Positions 43,094 to 52,247 of a stretch of 64,000 nucleotides of DNA are shown piece by piece. How positions within the stretch are numbered: the first letter of the stretch is position 1; every line of letters starts with the position of its first letter. This DNA is from Pseudarthrobacter enclensis. Its GTDB lineage: Bacteria; Actinomycetota; Actinomycetes; Actinomycetales; Micrococcaceae. The stretch is taken from NCBI RefSeq assembly GCF_030811655.1, contig NZ_JAUSRE010000023.1, positions 20,751 through 84,750 of the forward strand. Reading direction: 5' to 3'. The position numbers and the translations under genes are program-made. The notes beneath the pieces were generated by a model. It was not told the DNA's origin. It searched no databases and was given only the letters and a program-made list of their open reading frames with translations.

Positions 43094-43852
43094 ATGTGCC
43101 GCCACATCGCCTACCTCGGCAACTCCCTGTCCCTGGCCGACCTGCTCATCGCGCCGGCGTTCGGGTTGTTCCGGCAATCCTGGGCACCGCGTCAGCAGCA
43201 GTATGGCGCCATCAACGCCGACGGCTTCGGGGCCGGCTGGTACGCGGAGGACGACGTCGTACCCGCCCGCTACCGGCGGGCGGTGCCGATCTGGGCCGAC
43301 CGTTCCTTCGCGGACGTGGCACGGGTGAGCCGCAGCCACTGCATCCTGGCCGCGGTGCGTTCTGCCACGGAAACGATGGCCCCGGATGAGTCTGCCGCAG
43401 CTCCCTTCAGCTCCGGGCCCTGGCTTTTCAGCCACAACGGCCGCGTCAACGGCTGGCCGGGCAGCGTCAAACACCTCGCCGCCGGCCTCCCGGCATCAAG
43501 GCTGCTGGAGATGGAAGCGCCCGTGGATTCGGCGTTGCTCTGGGCGCTGGTCCTGGAACGGCTTGAGCGCGGCGAGGAACCCGGGAACGCGCTGGGCCAG
43601 ACCGCGGCGGACGCATCCGCGGCGGCAGGAGGCAGGTATAACTTCCTGCTCACCGACGGTCACCGGATTGCCGCGACCGCCTGTGGAGACACCCTCTTCT
43701 GGCGGGCCGGGCCGGACGGGGTGGCCGTGGCCAGCGAGCCCTTCGACGACGGGCCCGGCTGGCGCAGCGTACCTGAGAACACCATACTGACCGCCGCCGG
43801 CGGAGAGGTCGCGCTGCGTCCCCTCCCGGCGCCATGGAAGGACAGCGCATGA
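43094..43852 (+). CDS. egtC: Gamma-glutamyl hercynylcysteine sulfoxide hydrolase EgtC
   Basis: A 252-residue class II glutamine-amidotransferase-fold hydrolase removing the glutamyl group. The N-terminal nucleophile Cys2 follows Met (MCRHIAYLG), with NADGFGAGWY and FSHNGRVNGWPG as further Ntn-domain motifs. The frame and order between egtB and egtD confirm the assignment. It overlaps egtD by four bases. Confidence 0.94.
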   Translation: MCRHIAYLGNSLSLADLLIAPAFGLFRQSWAPRQQQYGAINADGFGAGWYAEDDVVPARYRRAVPIWADRSFADVARVSRSHCILAAVRSATETMAPDESAAAPFSSGPWLFSHNGRVNGWPGSVKHLAAGLPASRLLEMEAPVDSALLWALVLERLERGEEPGNALGQTAADASAAAGGRYNFLLTDGHRIAATACGDTLFWRAGPDGVAVASEPFDDGPGWRSVPENTILTAAGGEVALRPLPAPWKDSA

Positions 43853-44841
43853 CAACGGGATCAGCCGACAGCATGGACACGATCATCCGCCACCTGCCCC
43901 AGGACCATCTGGCCCGGACACTGCGTGCGGACGTGCGGGCCGGTCTGGGCAGCCGCCCACGTACCCTTCCGCCGAAGTGGTTCTACGACGAGGTTGGCAG
44001 CGAACTCTTCGACCGCATCACCGAACTGCCCGAGTACTATCCTTCCCGGGCTGAACGCGAAGCCCTTCAAGAGCACGCAGCGCACATCGCTGCCGCTGTC
44101 CCGGCCGGCACCCTGATCGAACTGGGGTCAGGATCGTCCCGGAAAACACCGCTGCTGCTCCAGGCACTGCTCGACACCGGACACCTGGAACGCTACGTTG
44201 CTGTAGACGTCAGCGACACGGCCCTGGCCGGCGCCCGGGACGGGCTGGCAGCCATCTTCCCGGACCTTGAACAACATGCGCTGCTCGCGGACTTCGAAAC
44301 ACAGCTGCACGTCCTGCCCCGGCACGGACACCGGCTCGTCGCGTTTCTGGGGGGCACCATCGGAAACTTCGAACCACATCAACGGGCAGCGTTCCTGGCC
44401 AAGGTCCGCGAACTGCTGGGCAGTGGAGGCGGCTCACTGCTGCTTGGCACCGACCTGGTGAAAGCCCCCTCGGTGCTGGTCCCGGCCTACGACGATTCCG
44501 CCGGGGTCACGGCAGAATTCAACCGCAACGTCCTGCGGGTCCTGAACAACATCCTCGACGCGGATTTCGATGTCGATGCCTTCGAACATGTGGCCCTCTG
44601 GAACGCCGAGAACGAATGGATCGAGATGCGCCTGCGCGCCAAACATCCCATGTTCGTGCGGTTGCCCGGGGCAGGCATGGACATCCACTTCGAAGAAGGC
44701 GAGGAACTGCGCACCGAAATATCAGCGAAATTCCGTCCCCAGGCCGTGGCAGCCGAACTCGCCGGGGCAGGCTTTACCCTGGCAGGCCAATGGACAGACC
44801 CCCAGGAACGCTTCGCCTTGACCCTCGGGCAGGCCCTGTAA
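43849..44841 (+). CDS. egtD: Histidine N-alpha-methyltransferase EgtD
   Basis: A 330-residue SAM-dependent enzyme that trimethylates histidine to hercynine, the first step in the pathway. Diagnostic motifs: PPKWFYDEVGSELFDRITELPEYYPSRAE, SAM motif LIELGSGSSRKTPLLL, and FLGGTIGNFEPHQRAAFL. ATG 43849 overlaps the egtC stop; an upstream ATG at 43834 is less likely. No egtE follows; the next element is a MerR-type promoter. Confidence 0.95.
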   Translation: MTTGSADSMDTIIRHLPQDHLARTLRADVRAGLGSRPRTLPPKWFYDEVGSELFDRITELPEYYPSRAEREALQEHAAHIAAAVPAGTLIELGSGSSRKTPLLLQALLDTGHLERYVAVDVSDTALAGARDGLAAIFPDLEQHALLADFETQLHVLPRHGHRLVAFLGGTIGNFEPHQRAAFLAKVRELLGSGGGSLLLGTDLVKAPSVLVPAYDDSAGVTAEFNRNVLRVLNNILDADFDVDAFEHVALWNAENEWIEMRLRAKHPMFVRLPGAGMDIHFEEGEELRTEISAKFRPQAVAAELAGAGFTLAGQWTDPQERFALTLGQAL

Positions 44842-44879
44842 GCACCGGGTCCGGCCACCGCACGGAGGCCTCACCAGCC

Positions 44880-44909
44880 TTGACCTTCCCCTAAGGGGAA
44901 GGATAAGGA
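44880..44909 (+). promoter_or_regulatory. MerR-type promoter before the ABM/AhpD-like/thioredoxin set
   Basis: TTGACC at 44880-44885, 18-bp spacer with the perfect dyad CCTTCCCCTAAGGGGAAGG, and TAAGGA at 44904-44909. It is the cleanest dyad of the set, 175 bp before the monooxygenase-like gene. Its placement extends the operator family to thiol-redox genes. Confidence 0.78.
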
Positions 44910-45083
44910 TGGGATGGCAACACCACCCCGGCGGTCCCCCCACAGCACGGCATTCTGCCGGTCCCTCACCCACCGGGGCGTTCCCGGACCGGGCCCACCA
45001 GCTGATGACGATGCCGCTTCTTGAATAACAGCCAGCCAAGTAACGGGCCCGGAAGCGCCGGGCTCAAGGAGGAGTACTGAACC

Positions 45084-45374
45084 ATGGTTTTTGAACACGC
45101 ACACTTCACTGTCCACGAGGGCATGGACGAGGGTTTTGAGAGCGCCTACCCCTCCGTTCGTGAGGCCCTGCTGCACGCCCCCGGATGCCAAAGCGTAGCC
45201 CTCCACCGCAGCGCCGACCGGCCCGGGGTTTACCTCCTGCGCGTCGGGTGGGACACGCTGGCTGATCACACAGAGCGCTTCCCGGGGACCGAGCAGAGCC
45301 GCCAGGTACGTGAAGCGATCGGCCCCTATGTCGCATCATCAGACCTGATCCATTTCGAGGAAACAACACTCTGA
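45084..45374 (+). CDS. Antibiotic biosynthesis monooxygenase (ABM)-like protein
   Basis: A 96-residue ferredoxin-like dimeric protein: VFEHAHFTVHEGMDEGFESAYPSVREALLHAPGCQSVALHRS, then YLLRVGWDTLADHTERFPGTEQ. The fold and layout are those of small ABM or haem-degrading-monooxygenase-like proteins. AAGGAGG stands about 12 bases before the ATG. It is first in a rightward set with an AhpD-like protein, thioredoxin and a DUF427 protein. Substrate unknown. Confidence 0.83.
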   Translation: MVFEHAHFTVHEGMDEGFESAYPSVREALLHAPGCQSVALHRSADRPGVYLLRVGWDTLADHTERFPGTEQSRQVREAIGPYVASSDLIHFEETTL

Positions 45375-45471
45375 GAACCGCCGGGAATTATTCCAGACCC
45401 CAGCGCATTAACACCCTGTGCGGGCCCTAATAAATCACCCGCAAATAGTAGCGAAGCGAAAGAGGAAAAAC

Positions 45472-46020
45472 ATGCCACGCATTCCCGTCCAAACCGTTGA
45501 GACTGCACCCCAGGGCTCACGTGAAATTGCCGGCAAACTGAAGAAGAAAATCGGCAAACTGCTTAACATCCACGCGGGAATGGCTTCCTCCCCGGCCGTG
45601 ATCGGCGCCTATGACGGATTCTCTGCCGCAATTGCCGAGCACGGGACTTTCGATGCCCGCACCAAGGAAGCCATCGCACTGGCCGTGGGGAACCAGAACG
45701 ACTGCGGGTACTGCCAGTCGGCGCACACCCTTTCGGGCCGGGCCGCGGGACTCAGCGAAGACCAGATCCTCGCCGTACGCTCGGGCGAAGTCGACTTCGA
45801 CCCCAAGCTGGAAGCTATCACCGCTGTCGCCCGTGAAGCGGCAGCCAACACCGGATACGTCTCGGACCCCGTCTGGCAAGCGGCGCTGGACGCGGGCTGG
45901 ACCACCGAGCAGCTTGCTGAGGCCTTCGCCTACATCGCGGAGAATCTCTTCACCAACTACTTCAACCACTACGCCCGCACCGACCTGGACCTGCCCGCGG
46001 CCCCTGAAATCGCTGCCTGA
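45472..46020 (+). CDS. AhpD-like (carboxymuconolactone decarboxylase family) protein, second copy
   Basis: A 182-residue paralogue of the protein at 38150, same length. CxxC motif in KEAIALAVGNQNDCGYCQSAHTLSG. It lies 61 bp before thioredoxin, a natural electron donor to AhpD-type peroxidatic systems, which supports a peroxide or disulfide reduction role. AGAGGAAAAAC precedes the ATG. Confidence 0.9.
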   Translation: MPRIPVQTVETAPQGSREIAGKLKKKIGKLLNIHAGMASSPAVIGAYDGFSAAIAEHGTFDARTKEAIALAVGNQNDCGYCQSAHTLSGRAAGLSEDQILAVRSGEVDFDPKLEAITAVAREAAANTGYVSDPVWQAALDAGWTTEQLAEAFAYIAENLFTNYFNHYARTDLDLPAAPEIAA

Positions 46021-46081
46021 GCCGTGGGAAGGGGGCATTCGCTCCCTCCCCAGCGGCACACCGAAGGAAAGGAAAGGAACC

Positions 46082-46408
46082 ATGGGAAAAACCAAGGAAG
46101 TCACCGACGCCACGTTTAATACCGACGTTCTGGGCGCCTCGAAACCCACCGTAGTGGACTTCTGGGCCGAGTGGTGCGGCCCTTGCACCAAACTATCCCC
46201 GATCCTCGAAGAACTCGCCGAGGAATACGGTGATAAAATCGATGTCGTCAAAGTAAACGTGGACGAGAATCCTGAAACGTCCAGCAGATACGGAATCACA
46301 TCAATACCATCCGTGTATCTGTTCAAAGACGGCGAACAGAAGGCTTCGGTTATCGGCGCACGCCCGAAACAATTCTTCGAAAAAGAATTCTCCGAATACC
46401 TGCAGTAA
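46082..46408 (+). CDS. trxA: Thioredoxin
   Basis: A 108-residue cytosolic thioredoxin with the classic active site DFWAEWCGPCTKLSP, cis-Pro TSIPSVYLF and full thioredoxin length. It reduces protein disulfides and serves peroxidases and reductases. It follows the AhpD-like gene and is followed by a strong hairpin. Placement behind a MerR-type promoter suggests induction by thiol-reactive metal. Confidence 0.95.
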   Translation: MGKTKEVTDATFNTDVLGASKPTVVDFWAEWCGPCTKLSPILEELAEEYGDKIDVVKVNVDENPETSSRYGITSIPSVYLFKDGEQKASVIGARPKQFFEKEFSEYLQ

Positions 46409-46433
46409 ACCGTAAAACCGGGCCGATGAATAA

Positions 46434-46473
46434 GGAACCCCCGGGGAGGCGACAGGCGCTTCCCCGGGGTTCC
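46434..46473 (+). terminator. Hairpin terminator after thioredoxin
   Basis: GGAACCCC...GGGGAGGCG pairs with CGCTTCCCCGGGGTTCC, a stem of about 16 bp with one bulge and a small loop, 25 bp after the stop. No clear T-run, but the stem is very stable. Confidence 0.6.
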
Positions 46474-46653
46474 CTGTCCTCGCACCTCAGCGGACAGCGT
46501 CTCCAGGTCCATCCGGGACGCGGACCCGGCGCGGCCAGACCCCGGAGTCCTCCTCTGCAATGCAGATCACAGACCGGCTCCGGGGCCGTGGGCTGCGTTG
46601 GCCCCAACGGGCGGAGGGGACACACGGTGTCCGCCGTGCCGGAAAGGACAAAG

Positions 46654-47412
46654 ATGACCATGGCACTTCGAATGCAGGACCAGATCAGCAGGCTCCGCGA
46701 GCATCTGCGGTATGAGCCGACAGCGAAGAGAATCCGCGGTGAGGCGTTGGGCGATCTCATCGTGGACTCCCGACGTACGGTGCTCGTCTGGGAAGCCGGG
46801 ACCCTTGTGCCGGTCTATGCCGTTCCCGCCGCTGACATCACCGCTGAGCTGCTGCCCGTGGCGGCCGAAAATTCCCGCCGCGGTTCGGCCTTCCACCGAG
46901 GCCATGGCGCCGGGCAGGAATTCACGCTCAGGACCCCGGGGGGCGAACTCCCGGCCGCCGCCTTCGTCGCCGATGATCCTGAGCTGTCCGCATATGTGCT
47001 GCTCGAATACGGCGCTTTTGACCGTTGGCGCGAAGACGAGGAACCAGTCGACGGCCACCCGAGGGACCCGTTTCACCGCGTGGATGCGCGCGCCTCGGGA
47101 CAACGGATGAAAGTTGAGTTCGAGGGCCGGGTCATCGCTGAGACGCAGCAACCTGTCCTGGTATACGAGACGATGCTGCCGGTCCGGGCCTACTTCCCCC
47201 GCTCCGACGTGGACTTCTCACTCCTGGAGCCCTCGGACAGGCAGAGCATTTGCCCGTACAAGGGTCACGCCTCCTACTGGTCGGTCCGCAATGCCGGCCC
47301 CAAGGGCAGGAACATCGCATGGAGTTACGAAGAACCCCTTCCTGACGCGAACCCGATCAAAGGCCTCATCGCCTTCTATGACGAACGCACGGACATACAT
47401 AACCTCGGCTGA
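46654..47412 (+). CDS. Double DUF427 domain protein
   Basis: A 252-residue protein with two DUF427 domains. The first has DLIVDSRRTVLVWEAGTLVPVYAVPAAD; the second, more canonical, has TMLPVRAYFPRSDVDFSLL, SICPYKGHASYWSV and IAWSYEEPLPDANPIKGLIAFYDE. The start at ATG 46654 follows GGAAAGGAC. It lies after the thioredoxin terminator, so it may have its own promoter. Function not established. Confidence 0.88.
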   Translation: MTMALRMQDQISRLREHLRYEPTAKRIRGEALGDLIVDSRRTVLVWEAGTLVPVYAVPAADITAELLPVAAENSRRGSAFHRGHGAGQEFTLRTPGGELPAAAFVADDPELSAYVLLEYGAFDRWREDEEPVDGHPRDPFHRVDARASGQRMKVEFEGRVIAETQQPVLVYETMLPVRAYFPRSDVDFSLLEPSDRQSICPYKGHASYWSVRNAGPKGRNIAWSYEEPLPDANPIKGLIAFYDERTDIHNLG

Positions 47413-47579
47413 ACGCCTCCAACTGAACGGGGCAGGGGAAAAGCCACGACTACCGGAGCGCGATGGCGTTCGTGACGGCAGTTCCTGCCACCATCCAGGG
47501 CGCAAAGATACATCCGGGCGGCGGGTCTGTATCCCTCACTGCAACGTCGCGTGGGTCTGCTCAGGGTTGGACCGGTGCA

Positions 47580-47945
47580 ACCGCGGGCTTGTTTCGGCAT
47601 CGGATGCTGGCGTACGTCGGCCTGACTGTTTGTGTTGCCCGTACGGGGTCAGTCCGCGCGGCTTGTAGACGGCCAGCACTGTCGCTACGAGCAGCACCGG
47701 CAGGGCGGCGCCGGCTTTTGAGGGCGAGGTCGTTCCTCAGTCCCGCGGACGCATTGACGGACCAAGTTGGGGACAGCGCCGCCTGGGAGAGCCTGCTGGT
47801 CGCGACGAGGTGCATCTGCAGGGCCAGAGTGCACAGGACGTTGATTATGAGCTTAGCACGACCCAGTAGTGCCGGAGCAGGCCCCATGTTGTGCCCAGTG
47901 ATGACACCAGTCCGGTCGCGAGGGATGCCAGAGACAGCGGGAAGA
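47580..47945 (-). pseudogene. Remnant of a DUF2269-like membrane protein gene
   Basis: On the minus strand pieces in successive frames read LSLASLATGLVSSLGTTWGL and LLRHYWVVL, then KLIINVLCTLALQMHL, then ALPVLLVATVLAVYKPRG followed by LTPYGQHKQS. These match, in order, the helices and C-terminus of DUF2269-type membrane proteins, but at least two frameshifts separate them. The gene is dead and its 5' part is missing. Confidence 0.6.
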
Positions 47946-47954
47946 TGACGACCC

Positions 47955-48364
47955 AACGACACCCCGGTGCTCGCGGCCGTGAACGCCGGCAAGGTGGAGG
48001 CAGGTGTTCTGTACCACTACTACTCTTTCGTGGACCAGGCCCAGACCGGAGAAAACAGCAAGAACGTTGAGCTGCACTACTTCAGGAACGAGGACCCGGG
48101 CGCGTTCGTCAGCGTCTCTGGAGGCGCCGTCCTTGCGTCGAGTAAAAAGCAGGCCAACGCCCAGGAGTTTCTGAAGTTCATCACGGGCAAAGAGGGTCAG
48201 CAGGTCCTCCAGACTGGTGATTCCTTTGAATACACCGTGGGCTCCGATGTACCAGGCAATCCCAAGCTCGTGCCCCTCAAGGATCTTCAGGCACTGTCGG
48301 TAGACCCGCCAAACTCAACAGTCAGAAGGTCACAGAGCTGATGACCGAAGCAGGGCTCCTCTAA
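47955..48364 (+). pseudogene. C-terminal remnant of an iron(III) ABC substrate-binding protein (Fbp type)
   Basis: Only the last 135 residues of the family remain: TPVLAAVNAGKVEAGVLYHYY, then FVSVSGGAVLASSKKQANAQEFLKFITGKEGQQVL. The last 20 codons (AKLNSQKVTELMTEAGLL) are in another frame: one C appears to have been lost in the run at 48305-48307. The 5' two thirds are absent, so it is non-functional. It abuts the minus-strand remnant, which suggests an old rearrangement join near 47950. Confidence 0.75.
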
Positions 48365-49226
48365 AAATTCCGAGTTCGGGGAACAGTGCGGGGGAGAGCG
48401 GCGGGACGCTCACATAGCAGTCCCTCCCTCCCTTCGGGAATCAGGGCAAAAGCACGACAGCCGATGCCGGGTAATAGTGCCCGGAGTCAGTGAACCTGGC
48501 AATACTGACGGCGCCGCCAGTGCCGGTATCCGCGCCTCTTAACCGTTATCACCTCAAATACTGGCCGCGACCCGCACCATTACATTTGTTGAGTCCGCCG
48601 AGAGACGGGGACTTGGTCGCTGACGGCATGGGCCTTGTTGCGGTGGTTTCCATTCCTCTTGGCCCTCGAAACGGTGCGGGATCAGGCAACGCAGTCGAAG
48701 CGCGTGGTTTCTGCCGTTGGCTGCAAGTGGCGCTCAAGCTGGCGCGGCCGCATTCGTGGTATCCCAATGCCACTAAAACGTTAAGCTTCCGGGGATTGTT
48801 CACCCCCTTTCCAGGACATGGCGTCGACGAGACCGGACGCCGGCATCGGAGGAGCATCCTGGTATCAACGGTCCCCATGCACAAAGAAGGGAGGCGATGC
48901 CTAATGCCCACGAATTGGCCATTAGAAGGGTGCGAGCAGCTTACCCGTCCTGGATCCGCGGGGCTGCCGGGTGTGGCAGGTTTCCGGTAGTAGTGGCCCG
49001 GGTCGGGGCCAAGAAATGTCCAGGGAGGATCGCCGCGGAACAGCCGTGCCGGTAGAGTATGTTCCAGGTGAGTCGGGAAGTTTGGTCGGCAGATCTATAG
49101 GTCTGCCCTGACCCCGGAGGCCTCAGTGAAAATTCCGCCATTTCCCCCAGCCGGCTTTCTCCCACGAGCTGGGCTGTTGGTTTTTCCCGCCGCAGGTGCA
49201 GCAGGCGGCCGCGGGAGGATCTGCTG
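48365..49226. other. Gene-poor region, nothing recognised
   Basis: About 860 bp between the Fbp remnant and the permease pseudogene. Open frames exist but none has convincing protein character. A ribosome-binding-site-like GGGAGG for the permease lies at its right end. Confidence 0.5.
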
Positions 49227-50609
49227 ATGCCGGCGCCCGCGGGAACGTCGACCAGGGGGGTGGGCGGGGCTTTCCGCTCCCGCACGGCGCTGCTGTTGGC
49301 GTTCGCCTTCGCCGTCATGGCCGACCCGGTCTCCTCTGTCGCGTAGGCCATCGAAGCGGCCTTGCGCGCATTGAACGGGGATTTGGCGTTGCTGGTCCCC
49401 ACGATGATCCTCGTCGTGGCGATCATCGCCCTTGTCATCGTGAACTACCGCCAGCTCATCGCCCGCTACCCTCAGGGCGGGGGAGCTTCCGCGGCTGTGG
49501 GTGAGGCCTTCGGAGATGGCTGGTCCTTCATCCCGATCGGTGCGCTCGTGGTGGATTTCGTGCTCACCATCGCCATCAGCGTCTCCGCCGGTTCCTCGGC
49601 GGCGATAGCGTACTTCCCCGCTCTGGCGCCCTGGCGGCTGTTGCTCGGGCTGGGCCTGGTCGTGCTCGTCGGTGCCGCGACCTGGTTCGGACACCTGGGT
49701 CGGCTGGTCTTCGCGGCGATGACGGTGGCGTTCATTATCGTTTCGGTCATCGTTCTTCTTTCCGGTCTCGGAGCCACACCTCAGCCTGTCGGCACGATCA
49801 CGGGCGCCCCCGGGCATCAGCCCGTCCTTGCCGTCGTGCTTGCCTTCCCTGTAGCGATGGCCCTGGCCACCGGGGTCGAAGCACCGTCCTCGGCCGTCGC
49901 TCAGCTCGGACAGCTCGATAACGACGGACGGCGCCGCTTTGGGCAGGTCACGCTCTGGCTGACCCTCGCCATTGTTGGCACGATCACCCTTGGCCTGAGC
50001 TTGGAGGCCGCGTACCTGCAGGTCGGAATTCCGCCCGAGGACAGCACCCAGATCGCCGAACTCGCCCGCCTCGCCGCTCCGGGGCCGGTTTTCGCAGCCT
50101 TCCAGCTCGTCACCGCCCTGCTCCTGCTCTCCGCAGCCTCCTCCTCGTTCCAGGCAGGACCTGGCCTGCTCAAGGCCCTGGCGCGCCACACCAACCATGA
50201 GGGCGAAACCGTCGGCATCCTCCCGGCCGCCGTAGGTCACACCAACACCCACCACACCCCGTACTGGGGCGTCGTCCTGTTCATCGTCCTGGCTGGAGCC
50301 GTCACCGCCGCCGCCGGCGGAAACGACCAGGAGCTGGTCCTTTTCTACGCCGTCTCGGTCTTTCTCAGTTTCCTCGCCGGTCTGGTCTCGATGGCTTTCT
50401 TCGCCCGCAAGGACCACCAACCCGGATTCCTCATCCTGAACACCGCCGGCGCCCTCGTCGTGACGTTCACCCTCGTTGCCAACCTCTCCCGCGGTCTTCC
50501 CCTCGTCAGCCTGGCGGCCGCCCTCGCCATCGCGGCACTTCTTTACCGGGCCTGGACCAAAGCGGGACGTCCCCGTGGCATCCGCAACGCCGCGGCTGAA
50601 TCCGAATAA
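49227..50609 (+). pseudogene. APC-family amino-acid permease with in-frame amber codon
   Basis: The full frame from ATG 49227 reads into transmembrane helix one as TALLLAFAFAVMADPVSSVA, then TAG at 49344-49346, then AIEAALRALNGDLALLVPTM. Family members usually have Tyr in SSVAYAIEAA, so one base change (TAC/TAT to TAG) explains the stop. The remaining 415 codons are intact and carry about eleven helices with the usual APC pattern, so inactivation is recent, or a TTG at 49362 allows a shortened product lacking helix one. Sequencing error must also be considered. Confidence 0.8.
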
Positions 50610-50933
50610 CCTCGTGGCACGGACGTCAACAAGCCATGCCGCGAACCCGAACGTCAAACGCTGCGCGGCTGTCGCTCACATCGGAGGTCGTTGCAGGGGG
50701 TCCGGGGCCGCTACCCGTTAAGAAACCATCAAGAAAGGCGAGGGAACGGTCCCTGGGTGCACAAAGAGATGGTGGACGCCCGCGATGGTGCGGGCTTTTC
50801 GTCGGGACAGGCTTTGTTCGTGTGGAAAAGAAGGGACAGCGCCGGTGATGAAACGCCCAGCTAAGGGACAGCCGCCTGGTAAGGACGACAACTTGTCCCG
50901 CCCGGGTATGTCCTGTCACGGCCGGGAGATTGT
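50610..50933. other. Intergenic region, nothing recognised
   Basis: About 320 bp after the permease pseudogene with no convincing gene, RNA or repeat. GGGAG at the right end belongs to the next gene. Confidence 0.5.
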
Positions 50934-51305
50934 ATGAGGGAGTATGCCTCCGACCTCCCCGCGGGGGTACGGTATGCCGCACCTGCCGGCACCGTCAGCG
51001 AGTCTGATGGCCGGACTGTTGAGGGTCCGGCCTACCGTTCCCGGGGCGGCTACCTGTTCGAGGACAGTTCCGGTGGTCAGTGGTGGATTATCTTCCGAAC
51101 CACTACCGAAAGCTTCTCTTTGCGTGCCCTGGTCCGCGGGGATGTGTTGGCGTGCAGTGCCTCCTACGGTCAGCAGGTGCAGGTTCGGGTGCTCGCCGCC
51201 GGTGTCCTTAGAAGCGACGCGGACGCCGCTTTTCGCAAGATGACGCCGTCCTCCTTGGAAGATGCTGCATGGCTTGCGGCGTCTGTCCCGGTCCCACCCG
51301 GGTGA
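50934..51305 (+). CDS. Hypothetical protein (123 aa)
   Basis: A 123-residue protein with GGGAG six bases before its ATG. Regions such as GGYLFEDSSGGQWWIIFRTTTESFSLRALVRGDVLACSASYGQQ suggest a beta-rich fold with a basic or exposed Trp pair. No signal peptide, no membrane helix, no recognised domain. It is a lone gene beside a gene desert. Confidence 0.55.
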   Translation: MREYASDLPAGVRYAAPAGTVSESDGRTVEGPAYRSRGGYLFEDSSGGQWWIIFRTTTESFSLRALVRGDVLACSASYGQQVQVRVLAAGVLRSDADAAFRKMTPSSLEDAAWLAASVPVPPG

Positions 51306-52155
51306 CCGCCGGGTTCCGCGGCCCATGGTCAGGGGAAAGGGTCAGCCGACGTGGACCCAGGGGCGTTTGGTGACGTCGGGTTCGGCTTCGTGGAGTACTT
51401 CCCGGGTGATGGGGCGATTTCGCTTTCGCGGGATGAACCGATTCGGGCCACGTGACTTTTCAGAAATGAGAGTGCAGTCAGCGCCGATTGAGAGGTGCGG
51501 GAGAGAGCCGTTTCGGTTGAGGCGAGGGTCCTGGGAAAGGGCCGGGTTGTCCAGATCTTGATTTTTCCATCGCAAGGCCTGATGTTTAACGCCACCTTCC
51601 AATGCATGCTTTGGCCGGCTACGGTCTGCCGCGTCGACGGACTCGGGCCTGAAGCGACCGGGCAGCACATGCGGTCTTATGGCGCGGTCCCGGGCTGTTG
51701 TGTTATTCATCCTCATCTATGCTGCTGTACGTGCGGGTGCCACGGCGTTCCCGGGGAGCAGTGACCTCCGCCGCCGGTGCAATCTTCGGAATCTCTCAGG
51801 CCCCGGCGGCTGGCAAGGAGGGCCGTTCAGTCAGTTGACTACTACATGACCTACTCGCCCGGAGTCTTCTCCGGCCCACGCAGCCCCGAAAGGCAGGCCG
51901 AGAACTCGGGCAGAAGATATACAGCACGCCATCGGGCCCCCCGGAACGCTCAGACACCCGATGCCGGTTCCCCAGATCAGGCGCGGCGGAGAGTACTACG
52001 AACACGACGTGAACGACGGCAAAAGTCGCTGACGCGAGTTGCTCTCCTGAAAGGCACCAAGCCACCGGCCCGGAAAAGTCCCAGCGTGCCTCCCGGGATC
52101 AGTCCCTGAGTCCCCCTTTTACAGCGGCAAGGCGGGGCAACGCAGATGTATGTTA

Positions 52156-52247
52156 GCGGCCATGAAAAACTGCCCAAAGGCGGCCACGAAATTGCCCACT
52201 GCCGGCGAGCACACTAACTGGCCGCCCGTGGGCAGAAGCTAGTGGCC
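52156..52247. repeat. Short repeats resembling IS21-family terminal binding sites
   Basis: Two direct copies of GGCCAYGAAAWWTGCCCA-like sequence start at 52156 and 52180 (period 24), and an inverted relative (GTGGGCAGAAGCTAGTGGCC) ends at 52247. Arrays of such 20-bp sites occur at the ends of actinobacterial IS21 elements. No istA or istB gene remains nearby. Confidence 0.4.

Noticed and set aside
48490..48990. A 166-codon rightward open frame in the gene-poor region
   Set aside because: Composition is not protein-like, there is no family resemblance, and high-GC DNA yields such open frames by chance.
49095..50657. A 520-codon leftward open frame opposite the permease
   Set aside because: It is the antisense of the amino-acid permease; its Asp/Gly/Arg-rich translation has no domain features.
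51329..51716. A leftward open frame ending HEAEPDVTKRPWVHVG that looked like a gene fragment
   Set aside because: Only the last 20 residues look protein-like; no start, ribosome-binding site or family could be supported.
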